Notes: generated by a model from the sequence alone, not told the origin. Shown: positions 1 to 6,056, counted from the stretch's first letter. The stretch is DNA of 7,326 nt from an uncultured Lachnospiraceae bacterium (GCA_910585855.1 CAJUGZ010000221.1:1-7326); one strand, 5' to 3'. Program-made: numbers and translations.

Positions 1-1
1 G

Positions 2-157
2 GAAAAGGCAGAAGTCTTAGAACTTCTTGCTTTTTGGAAACCGGAACAGCAGGCTGCCCACCGTTTTCGAATCTGGCGTCCCCCTTCATTCTTCAATTCC
101 AAAAGACTTATTGCAGAAAAGAGAAGAAAGCGGATTGTGCAAGTGATGTTTTTGTGA
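2..157 (+). CDS. C-terminal fragment of an unrecognised protein
   Basis: An open frame enters from the left edge and ends at TGA 155-157, giving 51 residues and no start in the window. I do not recognise the family. The fragment begins EKAEVLELLAFW, contains a Trp/Arg/Pro-rich stretch (RFRIWRPPSFF) and ends in a strongly basic tail (KRRKRIVQ). Another forward frame is also open here, but it translates to a Cys/Ser/Pro-rich product that looks less natural, so I prefer this one on composition only. It ends 39 bp before the next gene and could be co-transcribed with it. That this is a real gene is an inference from one short open frame. Confidence 0.4.
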   Translation, partial: EKAEVLELLAFWKPEQQAAHRFRIWRPPSFFNSKRLIAEKRRKRIVQVMFL

Positions 158-196
158 TAAGATAAAAAAAATGGAGAGAAAGAAGGGGTGTTTTAG

Positions 197-559
197 ATGA
201 AAAAAGAGATCGTAGATTATGTAACAGAAAAAACAAATGAATTGATAAATGCATCATCATGCAGTAAGGAAGCAAAAGCGGCAGCGGAAGCTTGGCTGGC
301 TGCAGTCGGAACAGAGAGGGAGGCGGAAGAAACAAAGAAATACATAGAAGAATTAGAAGCAGATATTATGCCGATTGACGGTTTGATTGCCTTTGCAGAG
401 TCTGCACATGGAGCAGAGGTTTTTGGTGCAGATATGGCAAAGAATATCGCAGAACATGCAAAAGAGATTCAGAAAGCAGGGGCAAAATACTGTGATTGTC
501 CGGCTTGTGCGGCGGTGGAAGCGATATTGGAAAAGAAAGAAATTCTTCTTGGGGAGTGA
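197..559 (+). CDS. Small conserved Cys-containing protein (often labelled 'Hsp90-like')
   Basis: This is a 120-residue acidic, Ala/Glu/Lys-rich protein, probably mostly helical and soluble, with no signal peptide or membrane segment. An AAGGGG-type ribosome binding site lies 7-8 nt before the ATG. Its most distinctive feature is a C-terminal cluster, YCDCPAC, with Cys99, Cys101 and Cys104, plus a lone Cys22; it could bind metal or form disulfides. I recall near-identical small proteins in many Lachnospiraceae, sometimes named 'molecular chaperone Hsp90'. The sequence has none of the Hsp90 ATPase motifs, so that name should not be read as a function. A possible weak promoter (TTGTGC 135-140, 17 nt, TAAGAT 158-163) overlaps the end of the preceding frame. 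The function is unknown; I am confident that it is a real gene. Confidence 0.85.
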   Translation: MKKEIVDYVTEKTNELINASSCSKEAKAAAEAWLAAVGTEREAEETKKYIEELEADIMPIDGLIAFAESAHGAEVFGADMAKNIAEHAKEIQKAGAKYCDCPACAAVEAILEKKEILLGE

Positions 560-596
560 ATGGTAGAGAGAATAGAAGGTAAAATAGGGAAGAGGG

Positions 597-625
597 GCAT
601 CTGTCAGAAATGATAGGTGCTTTTT
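597..625 (+). terminator. Rho-independent terminator of the 197-559 gene
   Basis: A 10-bp stem (597-606 with 611-620, including two G-U pairs) is closed by a GAAA tetraloop and followed by five T residues. It lies 38 bp after the stop codon of the small Cys protein. It has a T-run only in the plus direction, so it would not be expected to stop transcription arriving from the right on the minus strand. Confidence 0.85.
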
Positions 626-804
626 CTGTATATAGAGGCGTTACAATCAAAAGAGAGATAGTTTAATTTGCAAATTTTTTGCAGTGTTTTTTGGGGTTTT
701 AGCTGTGAATGACGGTTAGGCAGAAGTTTTTGATAGGAAAAATGGTAAAAATTTTTTTATATTGAATAAAAAATATAATTATGGAAATACTGGTAAAGGA
801 AAGG

Positions 805-832
805 ATGCAACAATTTGAATAAAATGTTGCAT
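805..832 (+). repeat. Left inverted recombination site (28 bp)
   Basis: Arms ATGCAACAATT (805-815) and AAATGTTGCAT (822-832) flank the 6-bp core TGAATA (816-821). The arms are inverted copies of each other at 10 of 11 positions. The whole site matches the reverse complement of 1660-1687 at 27 of 28 positions. An 11-6-11 layout is typical of tyrosine-recombinase core sites, and the asymmetric core gives the site a direction. Four more flanking bases (AAGG 801-804 and CCTT 833-836) also pair, so as RNA this site could form a 12-bp hairpin with a 12-nt loop (801-836). Confidence 0.85.
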
Positions 833-848
833 CCTTATTCTGCTTTAT

Positions 849-875
849 ATATCGGTGAGAACGAAAATTAGTTTA
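849..875 (-). promoter_or_regulatory. SigD/sigma-28 (FliA-type) promoter, facing left
   Basis: Reading the minus strand from 875 to 849, TAAA (875-872) is followed by 16 nt and then CCGATAT (855-849); counted with the preceding A, this is TAAA-N15-ACCGATAT. The B. subtilis SigD consensus is TAAA, 14-16 nt, CCGATAT, so both elements match. SigD drives late flagellar genes such as flagellin. Transcription would start near 841, run left through the crossover site at 805-832, and find only gene-free DNA and then the antisense strand of the 197-559 gene. The promoter makes sense only if the segment inverts, when it would face csrA and flagellin with a leader of roughly 105 nt. Confidence 0.75.
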
Positions 876-989
876 TAGGGATTTTTGATTTTTTCTATTT
901 TTTTATGGATTTTTTTAAGCCGGTTTTATTTTTCAGTTTTTTATTATCAGGAAAATTCTTTTTTTGTTCTTATTTCTAGTATTCCCCAT

Positions 990-1568
990 TTAGAGTTCTG
1001 TATGCAGAAATACTTGATCTTTTTCGTCTTGTTCAATACCAAGATAACGTTTGGTAATATGATAAGAAGAATGGTTGTAAATCGATACCAAAAGGGCTGG
1101 ATTTGTACCGGATGCCCATGCATGGTATCCAAAGGTTTTTCTAAGGGAGTGAGGGCTGACCGGATCGGGAAGCTGCAGGGCAGTACAGGCAGTACGGATA
1201 ATACGAAACGCCTGTTCCCGACATAGAGGGGTCAGGCTGTGTTTGGCAGTAAAGATATATTGTTTTTCTGTAACGGAAGGAAGGCTTTCTAAATAGAGAG
1301 CAAGTGCTTGTATTACGTTGTGGTTTAAGGCTATCAGCGTTCGTTTTTGTGTCTTTTTTTCAATCATTTCTAAATGTGCCCGAAATCGTTTGCTTTCCAC
1401 TTGATAGACCGTTCCCCATGTGAGGGATAGGATATCGCTGATTCGTAAAGCAGTATTGACTGCGGTGCAGATAAGGGCATAATTTCTTAAATTTGGTTTT
1501 TCTGTTAAATAAAAATTCTTAAGTGATTCTAAATCTTCCTTATTTCGGATGGGTTGTGTCGTACTCAT
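990..1568 (-). CDS. Minimal tyrosine recombinase (FimB/RecV-size invertase candidate)
   Basis: This is a site-specific tyrosine recombinase of 192 residues with only a catalytic domain. I chose the ATG at 1566-1568, which has a good AAGAGG ribosome binding site about 5 nt upstream. A longer frame starts at 1619 (209 residues) but lacks a convincing site. In 209-residue numbering the catalytic set is visible: Arg59 in TALRISDILSL, a lysine in EKKTQKR (88-92), His157 and Arg160 in PHSLRKTFGYHAW, His183 in YNHSS, and the nucleophile Tyr192 in KRYLGIEQ. The N-terminal core-binding domain of phage integrases is missing, as in the roughly 200-residue invertases FimB and FimE and in C. difficile RecV. 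The gene lies inside two inverted crossover sites, which suggests that it inverts the DNA encoding itself. All catalytic residues appear present and there is no frameshift. Stand-alone integrases of other function also have this size, so the target is inferred from position. I see no clear terminator or promoter for it. Confidence 0.9.
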   Translation of the reverse strand: MSTTQPIRNKEDLESLKNFYLTEKPNLRNYALICTAVNTALRISDILSLTWGTVYQVESKRFRAHLEMIEKKTQKRTLIALNHNVIQALALYLESLPSVTEKQYIFTAKHSLTPLCREQAFRIIRTACTALQLPDPVSPHSLRKTFGYHAWASGTNPALLVSIYNHSSYHITKRYLGIEQDEKDQVFLHTEL

Positions 1569-1659
1569 AAATTCCTCTTTTCTGTATGGCTGATTGGTGA
1601 AAAAGCCTATGGTTGCCATACAGACCTAGACTTTTTTTCTGGAATAATTTTACAAAATT

Positions 1660-1687
1660 ATGCAACACTTTATTCAAATTGTTGCAT
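1660..1687 (-). repeat. Right inverted recombination site (28 bp)
   Basis: This is the reverse complement of 805-832 with one mismatch: C at 1668 where T is expected. On the plus strand the arms are ATGCAACACTT (1660-1670) and AATTGTTGCAT (1677-1687), with core TATTCA (1671-1676), the exact complement of the left core. It lies between the recombinase start and csrA, 67 bp before the csrA ATG. Because identical cores face opposite ways, recombination with the left site yields inversion rather than excision. Confidence 0.85.
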
Positions 1688-1754
1688 GGTTCTAAAATTT
1701 GTTTTATCTGTCTAAGGAAAGGTTGGCAGAAGGCAGTCAAACAAGGAGGTAGAG

Positions 1755-2021
1755 ATGTTAAAGATAACAATTAAGCCGGGCGAATATGTCATGATTGGAG
1801 AAGAGATTAAAGTGATTTTTGCCGGAGGAAGCGGCAACAATATGCATCTGATGATTGATGCCCCAAGAGAACTGAATATTGCCAGAAGTAAGTTGCTAGA
1901 GAAAAAAGAAAAGTATTATGTAGATCAAAAACTTCCAGCAGAAGCAGTTAAGCAGATTCAGCGGATTATTATGGAAAATAAGCTGCCAAAGGAAGTACCG
2001 TTTGAAAGGTTTGGAAGTTAG
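1755..2021 (+). CDS. csrA: CsrA-family RNA-binding translational regulator
   Basis: CsrA dimers bind GGA-containing RNA hairpins and block translation; in B. subtilis the main target is the flagellin (hag) transcript, and the protein FliW antagonises CsrA. This 88-residue protein aligns without gaps to E. coli CsrA over about the first 50 residues: MLKITIKPGEYVMIG at the start, then IDAPRELNIAR, with the RNA-contacting Arg44 conserved. It is divergent elsewhere: Arg6-Arg7 of E. coli are Ile-Lys here, and the RIG of strand 3 is HLM. The C-terminus is extended by about 27 residues relative to E. coli (ending VPFERFGS). An AAGGAGG site lies 5-6 nt before the ATG. The next gene, 206 bp downstream, is flagellin, mirroring the csrA-hag order of Bacillus but without fliW in front; that place is taken by the invertible segment. 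No terminator separates csrA from flagellin, so co-transcription is likely. Confidence 0.9.
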   Translation: MLKITIKPGEYVMIGEEIKVIFAGGSGNNMHLMIDAPRELNIARSKLLEKKEKYYVDQKLPAEAVKQIQRIIMENKLPKEVPFERFGS

Positions 2022-2100
2022 CAGTCAGGATAATACCGATTCGGCAAACCCGGGAGCTGAAAAGGATTATTATAAAAACATTTATTAACTAAACAAAGCA

Positions 2101-2116
2101 CCCGAACGGATTCGGG
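2101..2116 (+). promoter_or_regulatory. Leader hairpin with GGA loop: candidate CsrA site
   Basis: CCCGAA (2101-2106) pairs with TTCGGG (2111-2116), presenting CGGA as a four-base loop. GGA in a hairpin loop is the core CsrA recognition element. It lies in the 206-nt csrA-flagellin gap, which holds several other GGA motifs, two of them in the flagellin Shine-Dalgarno (2213-2218). One site upstream plus one over the ribosome binding site resembles the two-site arrangement of the B. subtilis hag leader. A second weak stem, TTGCTT 2144-2149 with AAGCAA 2168-2173, would put GGGAGG in its loop. Binding is inferred; the hairpin is seen. Confidence 0.55.
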
Positions 2117-2227
2117 GAAGACATTTACCTGAAAAAAGAGATCTTGCTTAAAAAGGCGGGAGGTCAAAAGCAAAAAGAAATGTTATTTTTTGGGAGAATG
2201 TAAGAGTATAAAGGAGGATAATTAATT

Positions 2228-4291
2228 ATGAGTATGTTTATTCAACACAACATGTCAGCTATGAACGCAAACAGAAATTTAGGAGTTGTAACCGGTTCTC
2301 TTTCCAAGTCAACTGAGAAACTTTCCTCTGGTTACAGAATTAACCGTGCAGGAGATGATGCAGCAGGTTTGGCAATTTCCGAAAAGATGAGAGGACAGAT
2401 TCGTGGATTAAATCAAGCAAGTACCAATTCACAGGATGGTATCTCTTTGATTCAGACCGCAGAGGGCGCATTAACCGAAACACATAGTATTTTACAGAGA
2501 ATGAGAGAACTTGCAGTACAGGCATCCAATGATACGAATACAGATGATGATCGTACTCAGATTCAGAATGAAATTGTACAGTTGACAAATGAAATTGATC
2601 GAATTGCAGGAACGACAGAGTTTAATACGAAGAAGTTATTAGACGGAAGCCGTGCTGGGGCTGTTACGGAAAAAGCAGGATCGGCAGCGGTAGAGGGAAC
2701 ATTTACTAATAGTATGGTATCGGCTGAAATTACAACCAATAATTCAGATGTGGCGTCTTATACAGAGATTGCACGGATCGAAATTACAAAAGATTTTACA
2801 GATGGAATGTCTACTTCTAGTAAGAAATATTCTGATACTGAGTTGGATACAGCATGGAATTTAATTAAAACAGATATTATCGCAGATGGAGATACAAAAA
2901 ATTTAGAAAAAGTAGTTTCGGCTGCTATTAAGACTTTAAAGACAGGAACTTTAAAAACAGCACAGGATAATTTAAATGCTTATCAAACTTCGCAGGAAAC
3001 CAATACAGAAAAGCTTGCGGAATTGATAGAAACCATAAAAGGATTTGATGAAACTGCTAAAACAGGGGCAGGAAAAGAGAGTATTTTTGCAGAAGGTGTT
3101 TCAATAGAAGATGTAACAAAAGCATTTAATGAGTTGGTTGCTTTGTATGAAAAATCAGGAAATACAACTGGAAATTTGGATATTACAAATGCAAGTATAG
3201 ATTTTGATAAACTTTTTTCTACATCAACTACAGCGATTGGAATTGCAAATTTTGGAGAATTAACAGCTACAGGTATTGGAACACAAAAAGCAAACGGTGC
3301 TACTGGAACAGATGATACAGCATTAACTACTGCTAAAGCAGCTGCAACAGACACATATAATACTTATACAACAAATTTAAAGACTACATTAAAGAGTCTG
3401 GCAGCAGAAATAGCAGGTGTAAATATTCAGGCAACTAAGAATCAGGATGAGTTAGATAAGGAAAATAGAAAACTTGAATTGCTGGAAAATGGAGATTTGA
3501 TGCAAGCTTTGACGGAAAGAGAACTTGCTAAAGTGAAATATGAATTGGATACCAACGCTTCACAAAGTGAAAAGGATATTGCGAAAGTGCATCAGGATGC
3601 TGCTCAAGCTAAAATTGATAAGTTAAATGTAGCAGAAACAGTTCTTACAGTTTCCGATTTATTTGGAAATACAGCGGATACATCAAAGTTTGAAATTGAT
3701 TCAAAAGTAGCAGAGGATGGTACGTTAAAAGTAACATTAAAGAATGATCCATCTGATTCATCAAAAGATACTATCATTACGATTAATAATGCAAATCAGT
3801 TAAAAGCAGGAGATGTAGTAACCATTACTTCACAGGCAATGGTAGAATCTCATTCTGCAACAACAGGAAAAGAGGCTCTTCGTTTACAGGTAGGTGCTAA
3901 TTCTGGTCAGGAAGTAACATTAAGTATTAATAGTATGAAAGCGAAGGATTTGGTAATTGTACAGACAAAGGAAGGTTCTGAGGGTGAAGCATTGGATGTA
4001 ACATCTCAGGCAAGTGCATCTTTAGCAGTCAATGCATTTGATCTTGCCATTCAGAAAGTATCAACTGAACGTGCAAAAATGGGTGCGATTCAGAATCGGT
4101 TAGAGCATACCATTTCTAATTTGGATACTTCTTCTGAAAACCTGCAGGCAGCAGAATCTAGAATTCGTGATACCGATATGGCTGAGGAAATGACAAATTA
4201 TTCTAAGAATAATATTTTACAGCAAGCAGGCCAAGCAATGCTGGCACAGGCAAATCAGTCTACACAAGGTGTTCTTTCTTTATTGCAATAA
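2228..4291 (+). CDS. fliC: Flagellin with a large variable domain
   Basis: This is the filament subunit, exported through the flagellar type III apparatus and polymerised at the filament tip. The 687 residues show the usual architecture. Conserved N-terminal D0/D1 helices occupy 1-140 (IQHNMSAMNANRNLG, KLSSGYRINRAGDDAAGLAIS, LQRMRELAVQASN). A Thr/Ala/Lys/Asp-rich variable region spans about 141-545, including a likely coiled-coil helical stretch near 375-470. Conserved D1/D0 returns from about 551 to 687 (LRLQVGANSG, then RIRDTDMAEEM and the terminal LSLLQ). Minimal flagellins have about 275 residues, so the variable insert exceeds 400. The TLR5-recognised QRMRELAV segment (90-97) is intact. 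GGAGG (2213-2217) lies 10 nt before the ATG; Met3 is a less likely alternative start. Expression is probably controlled by CsrA at the leader and by the upstream switchable flagellar promoter. hag is an equivalent symbol in Firmicutes. Confidence 0.97.
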   Translation: MSMFIQHNMSAMNANRNLGVVTGSLSKSTEKLSSGYRINRAGDDAAGLAISEKMRGQIRGLNQASTNSQDGISLIQTAEGALTETHSILQRMRELAVQASNDTNTDDDRTQIQNEIVQLTNEIDRIAGTTEFNTKKLLDGSRAGAVTEKAGSAAVEGTFTNSMVSAEITTNNSDVASYTEIARIEITKDFTDGMSTSSKKYSDTELDTAWNLIKTDIIADGDTKNLEKVVSAAIKTLKTGTLKTAQDNLNAYQTSQETNTEKLAELIETIKGFDETAKTGAGKESIFAEGVSIEDVTKAFNELVALYEKSGNTTGNLDITNASIDFDKLFSTSTTAIGIANFGELTATGIGTQKANGATGTDDTALTTAKAAATDTYNTYTTNLKTTLKSLAAEIAGVNIQATKNQDELDKENRKLELLENGDLMQALTERELAKVKYELDTNASQSEKDIAKVHQDAAQAKIDKLNVAETVLTVSDLFGNTADTSKFEIDSKVAEDGTLKVTLKNDPSDSSKDTIITINNANQLKAGDVVTITSQAMVESHSATTGKEALRLQVGANSGQEVTLSINSMKAKDLVIVQTKEGSEGEALDVTSQASASLAVNAFDLAIQKVSTERAKMGAIQNRLEHTISNLDTSSENLQAAESRIRDTDMAEEMTNYSKNNILQQAGQAMLAQANQSTQGVLSLLQ

Positions 4292-4333
4292 TAGTATAAA
4301 AAACAAAATTAAATATATTATACTGCAATAATC

Positions 4334-4375
4334 TATCCCCCACTTTGAATTTAAAAGTGGGGGATATTTGTATTT
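4334..4375 (+). terminator. Strong rho-independent terminator after flagellin
   Basis: A perfect 13-bp stem (4334-4346 with 4354-4366), including a CCCCC/GGGGG block, encloses a 7-nt loop and is followed by a T-rich tail (TTTGTATTT). It starts 42 bp after the flagellin stop and should end the csrA-flagellin transcript. It isolates the downstream transporter gene. Confidence 0.93.
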
Positions 4376-4444
4376 AGAGGATTGGACAATCTTTTATAAT
4401 AAGATAAAGACTGGTTTTAAATCTGAAATAAAAATGGAAAAGAA

Positions 4445-4473
4445 TTGAAATTGAAAAAAGGTGGTGATATACT
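4445..4473 (+). promoter_or_regulatory. Sigma-A-type promoter of the EamA gene
   Basis: TTGAAA (4445-4450), a 17-nt spacer and TATACT (4468-4473) fit the vegetative consensus with optimal spacing. The predicted start near 4480 leaves a leader of about 30 nt, so the transporter probably has its own promoter independent of flagellin. Confidence 0.65.
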
Positions 4474-4510
4474 AATAGCAGCTATCAGAAAAAAGAAAGG
4501 ATGATAGAAG

Positions 4511-4924
4511 ATGTGGCTTTTTTTTGCACTGCTTTCTGCTATATTTGCAGCTTTAACCTCTATTCTTGCTAAAATAGGAATTTCTGGAGTAAATTCTAAT
4601 TTAGCAACTGCAATTCGAACTGTAGTAGTTGTATTTATGGCATGGGGAATGGTCTTTCTTACCAATACACAAAAGGGCGTTTTTAATATTAGTAAAAAAA
4701 GCTGGCTGTTTTTAATTTTATCCGGCTTGGCAACAGGAGCATCTTGGCTGTGTTATTATAAAGCATTACAGATAGGAGAGGCATCCAAAGTAGTACCAGT
4801 GGATAAATTAAGCGTGGTGATTACTTTGATTTTAGCTTTTTTATTATTACATGAGCCATTTACTATAAAATCTTTTATAGGATGTGTTTGCATTACAGTT
4901 GGAACATTAATTATGGTATTTTAG
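4511..4924 (+). CDS. Half-size EamA/DMT-family membrane transporter
   Basis: This 137-residue, highly hydrophobic protein belongs to the drug/metabolite transporter superfamily. It has about five membrane segments, near residues 2-22, 31-50, 64-84, 97-114 and 119-137, which amounts to one EamA repeat. Full EamA transporters have two such repeats (about 300 residues), so this one probably works as a dimer, as single-repeat members do. The motif VPVDKLSVVITLILAFLLLHEPF (residues 95-117) is characteristic of the family. The substrate cannot be inferred. The ATG is preceded by GAAAGGA about 10 nt upstream. It has its own promoter, and the gap to metF is only 83 bp with no visible terminator, so the two may be co-transcribed without being functionally linked. 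No truncation is evident. Confidence 0.88.
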   Translation: MWLFFALLSAIFAALTSILAKIGISGVNSNLATAIRTVVVVFMAWGMVFLTNTQKGVFNISKKSWLFLILSGLATGASWLCYYKALQIGEASKVVPVDKLSVVITLILAFLLLHEPFTIKSFIGCVCITVGTLIMVF

Positions 4925-5007
4925 GATATAAAGTTTAGGATATTGAATTTTTTTTATATGTTTTAGGAAATTGCTAATAATAAAATGATAGAAAAGAGAT
5001 GATAAAA

Positions 5008-5868
5008 ATGGTAATTTCGGAGTTATATCATAAAAAAAAGAGAAGTCTGTCTTTTGAAATATTTCCGCCCAAAAAAGATAGTGAGTTAAAAAATATTGAT
5101 GAAACATTGACAGTTCTTTGTGAATTAAAACCAGATTTTATCAGTGTAACATTTGGTGCAGGAGGAGGTTCAAACCGAAACCGCACGATTGAACTTGCAA
5201 AAAAAATCAAATATGAATATCAGGTAGAACCGGTTGTACATTTAACCTGTTTAAGTTACAATAAATCCGAAATAGATGAATTTTCAAAAATTTTAGTTCA
5301 GGAAGGAATACAAAATGTTCTTGCACTTCGGGGAGATAGAAATCCAGATATTCAAGAAAAAGAAGACTTTCACCACGCATCAGATTTAATTGCATATTTA
5401 AAACAAAAAGAAGCATTTTGTATAGCAGGTGCTTGCTATCCAGAAAATCATCCAGAATCAGAAAATCGGGTCACTGAAATGCGGCATTTAAGAACAAAAG
5501 TAGAAGCGGGAGCAGAAGTATTGATTTCTCAATTATTTTTTGATAATACTTATTTTTTTCGGTTTATAGAGGACTGCAGAATTGCCGGCATTGAAGTACC
5601 GATTCTTCCGGGAATTATGCCGGTTATCAATGCTGCGCAGATTAAAAGAATGGTAACGATATGCGGAGCATCTTTTCCTATAAGATTTCAAAAAATTATT
5701 CAAAGATTTGAAAATAACAAAGAAGCTCTTTTTGATGCAGGAATGTCTTATGCACTTAGCCAGATTATTGATCTGCTGGTTAATGATATTGATGGGATTC
5801 ATCTCTATACTATGAATAATCCAGCAGTTGCAAGAAAGATTTGTGAAGGAATTCGAAATATTATTTAA
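5008..5868 (+). CDS. metF: Methylenetetrahydrofolate reductase
   Basis: This cytoplasmic flavoenzyme reduces 5,10-methylene-THF to 5-methyl-THF, supplying the methyl group for methionine synthesis; in acetogenic clostridia the same family also serves the Wood-Ljungdahl pathway. The 286-residue protein is a TIM barrel of typical single-domain length (E. coli MetF is 296). Visible landmarks are SFEIFPPK with catalytic Glu17 (E. coli Glu28), SVTFGAGG, ALRGDRNP with Asp110 (E. coli Asp120), the folate-binding Gln175 in SQLFFDN, and LPGIMPV near 200-206. I chose the ATG at 5008 because the purine-rich AAAAGAG lies about 9 nt upstream of it; an ATG at 4999 would add three residues but touches that sequence. 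No MetH, folate gene or MetF zinc-cluster partner (MetV) is adjacent. No SAM, T-box or THF riboswitch is visible in the short upstream gap. Confidence 0.95.
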   Translation: MVISELYHKKKRSLSFEIFPPKKDSELKNIDETLTVLCELKPDFISVTFGAGGGSNRNRTIELAKKIKYEYQVEPVVHLTCLSYNKSEIDEFSKILVQEGIQNVLALRGDRNPDIQEKEDFHHASDLIAYLKQKEAFCIAGACYPENHPESENRVTEMRHLRTKVEAGAEVLISQLFFDNTYFFRFIEDCRIAGIEVPILPGIMPVINAAQIKRMVTICGASFPIRFQKIIQRFENNKEALFDAGMSYALSQIIDLLVNDIDGIHLYTMNNPAVARKICEGIRNII

Positions 5869-5875
5869 AAAAGGA

Positions 5876-5904
5876 AAGAGCGTTGCAGACACTACAACGC
5901 TTTT
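5876..5904 (+). terminator. Rho-independent terminator after metF
   Basis: A 10-bp stem (5876-5885 with 5895-5904, one G-U pair) with a GCGTTG/CAACGC core and a 9-nt loop; its 3' side ends in TTTT. It starts 8 bp after the metF stop. Confidence 0.75.
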
Positions 5905-6056
5905 CAAATGCAACAAGGAGATTAAGTTATAAGAATTGTATCTTAAATATACAAAAATGTCAAGGAAATTTTGTAATTTTTTAGAGAAATGTAATAGATC
6001 CAATCGTAAGTTTTCTGCTAAAAATTTGCTGAAAAGGGAAACTTAGGAATTAGTAG

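Larger units (their letters stand above)
805..1687. other. Putative invertible DNA segment (flagellar phase switch)
   Basis: This 883-bp stretch is bounded by two 28-bp inverted sites and contains one gene, a minimal tyrosine recombinase (990-1568, minus strand). It also carries an outward-pointing flagellar-type sigma promoter just inside its left end (849-875, minus strand). Sequence identity between the ends stops exactly at the 28-bp boundaries, as expected for crossover sites rather than a longer duplication. Inversion maps position x to 2492 minus x. The recombinase would then lie at 924-1502 on the plus strand, and the promoter at 1617-1643 on the plus strand, facing csrA at 1755. In the orientation given, no comparable flagellar promoter faces csrA, so I infer an OFF state. 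The repeats, gene and promoter are seen directly; inversion itself is inferred. Confidence 0.75.

Noticed and set aside
805..832. Chromosomal dif/XerCD site
   Set aside because: The 11-6-11 geometry is similar, but the sequence does not resemble Firmicute dif, and there are two inverted copies around a recombinase gene.
885..1226. Plus-strand open frame opposite the recombinase
   Set aside because: It overlaps the recombinase in antisense, has an unnatural Phe/Ser-rich start and lacks a good ribosome binding site. The catalytic motifs show that the minus strand is the coding one.
1569..1619. Longer recombinase start at 1619 (17 extra residues)
   Set aside because: No convincing ribosome binding site precedes it, whereas AAGAGG sits at good spacing before the ATG at 1566-1568. 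The extra residues show no family similarity that I recognise.
805..1687. Insertion sequence or excisable integrative element
   Set aside because: The enzyme is a tyrosine recombinase, not a DDE transposase, no target-site duplication is evident, and the inverted site orientation predicts inversion rather than excision.
2029..2041. CCGATT just after csrA as a second flagellar sigma promoter for fliC
   Set aside because: The expected TAAA is absent at 14-16 nt upstream and the -10 is incomplete. It stays only a weak alternative to the switch promoter.
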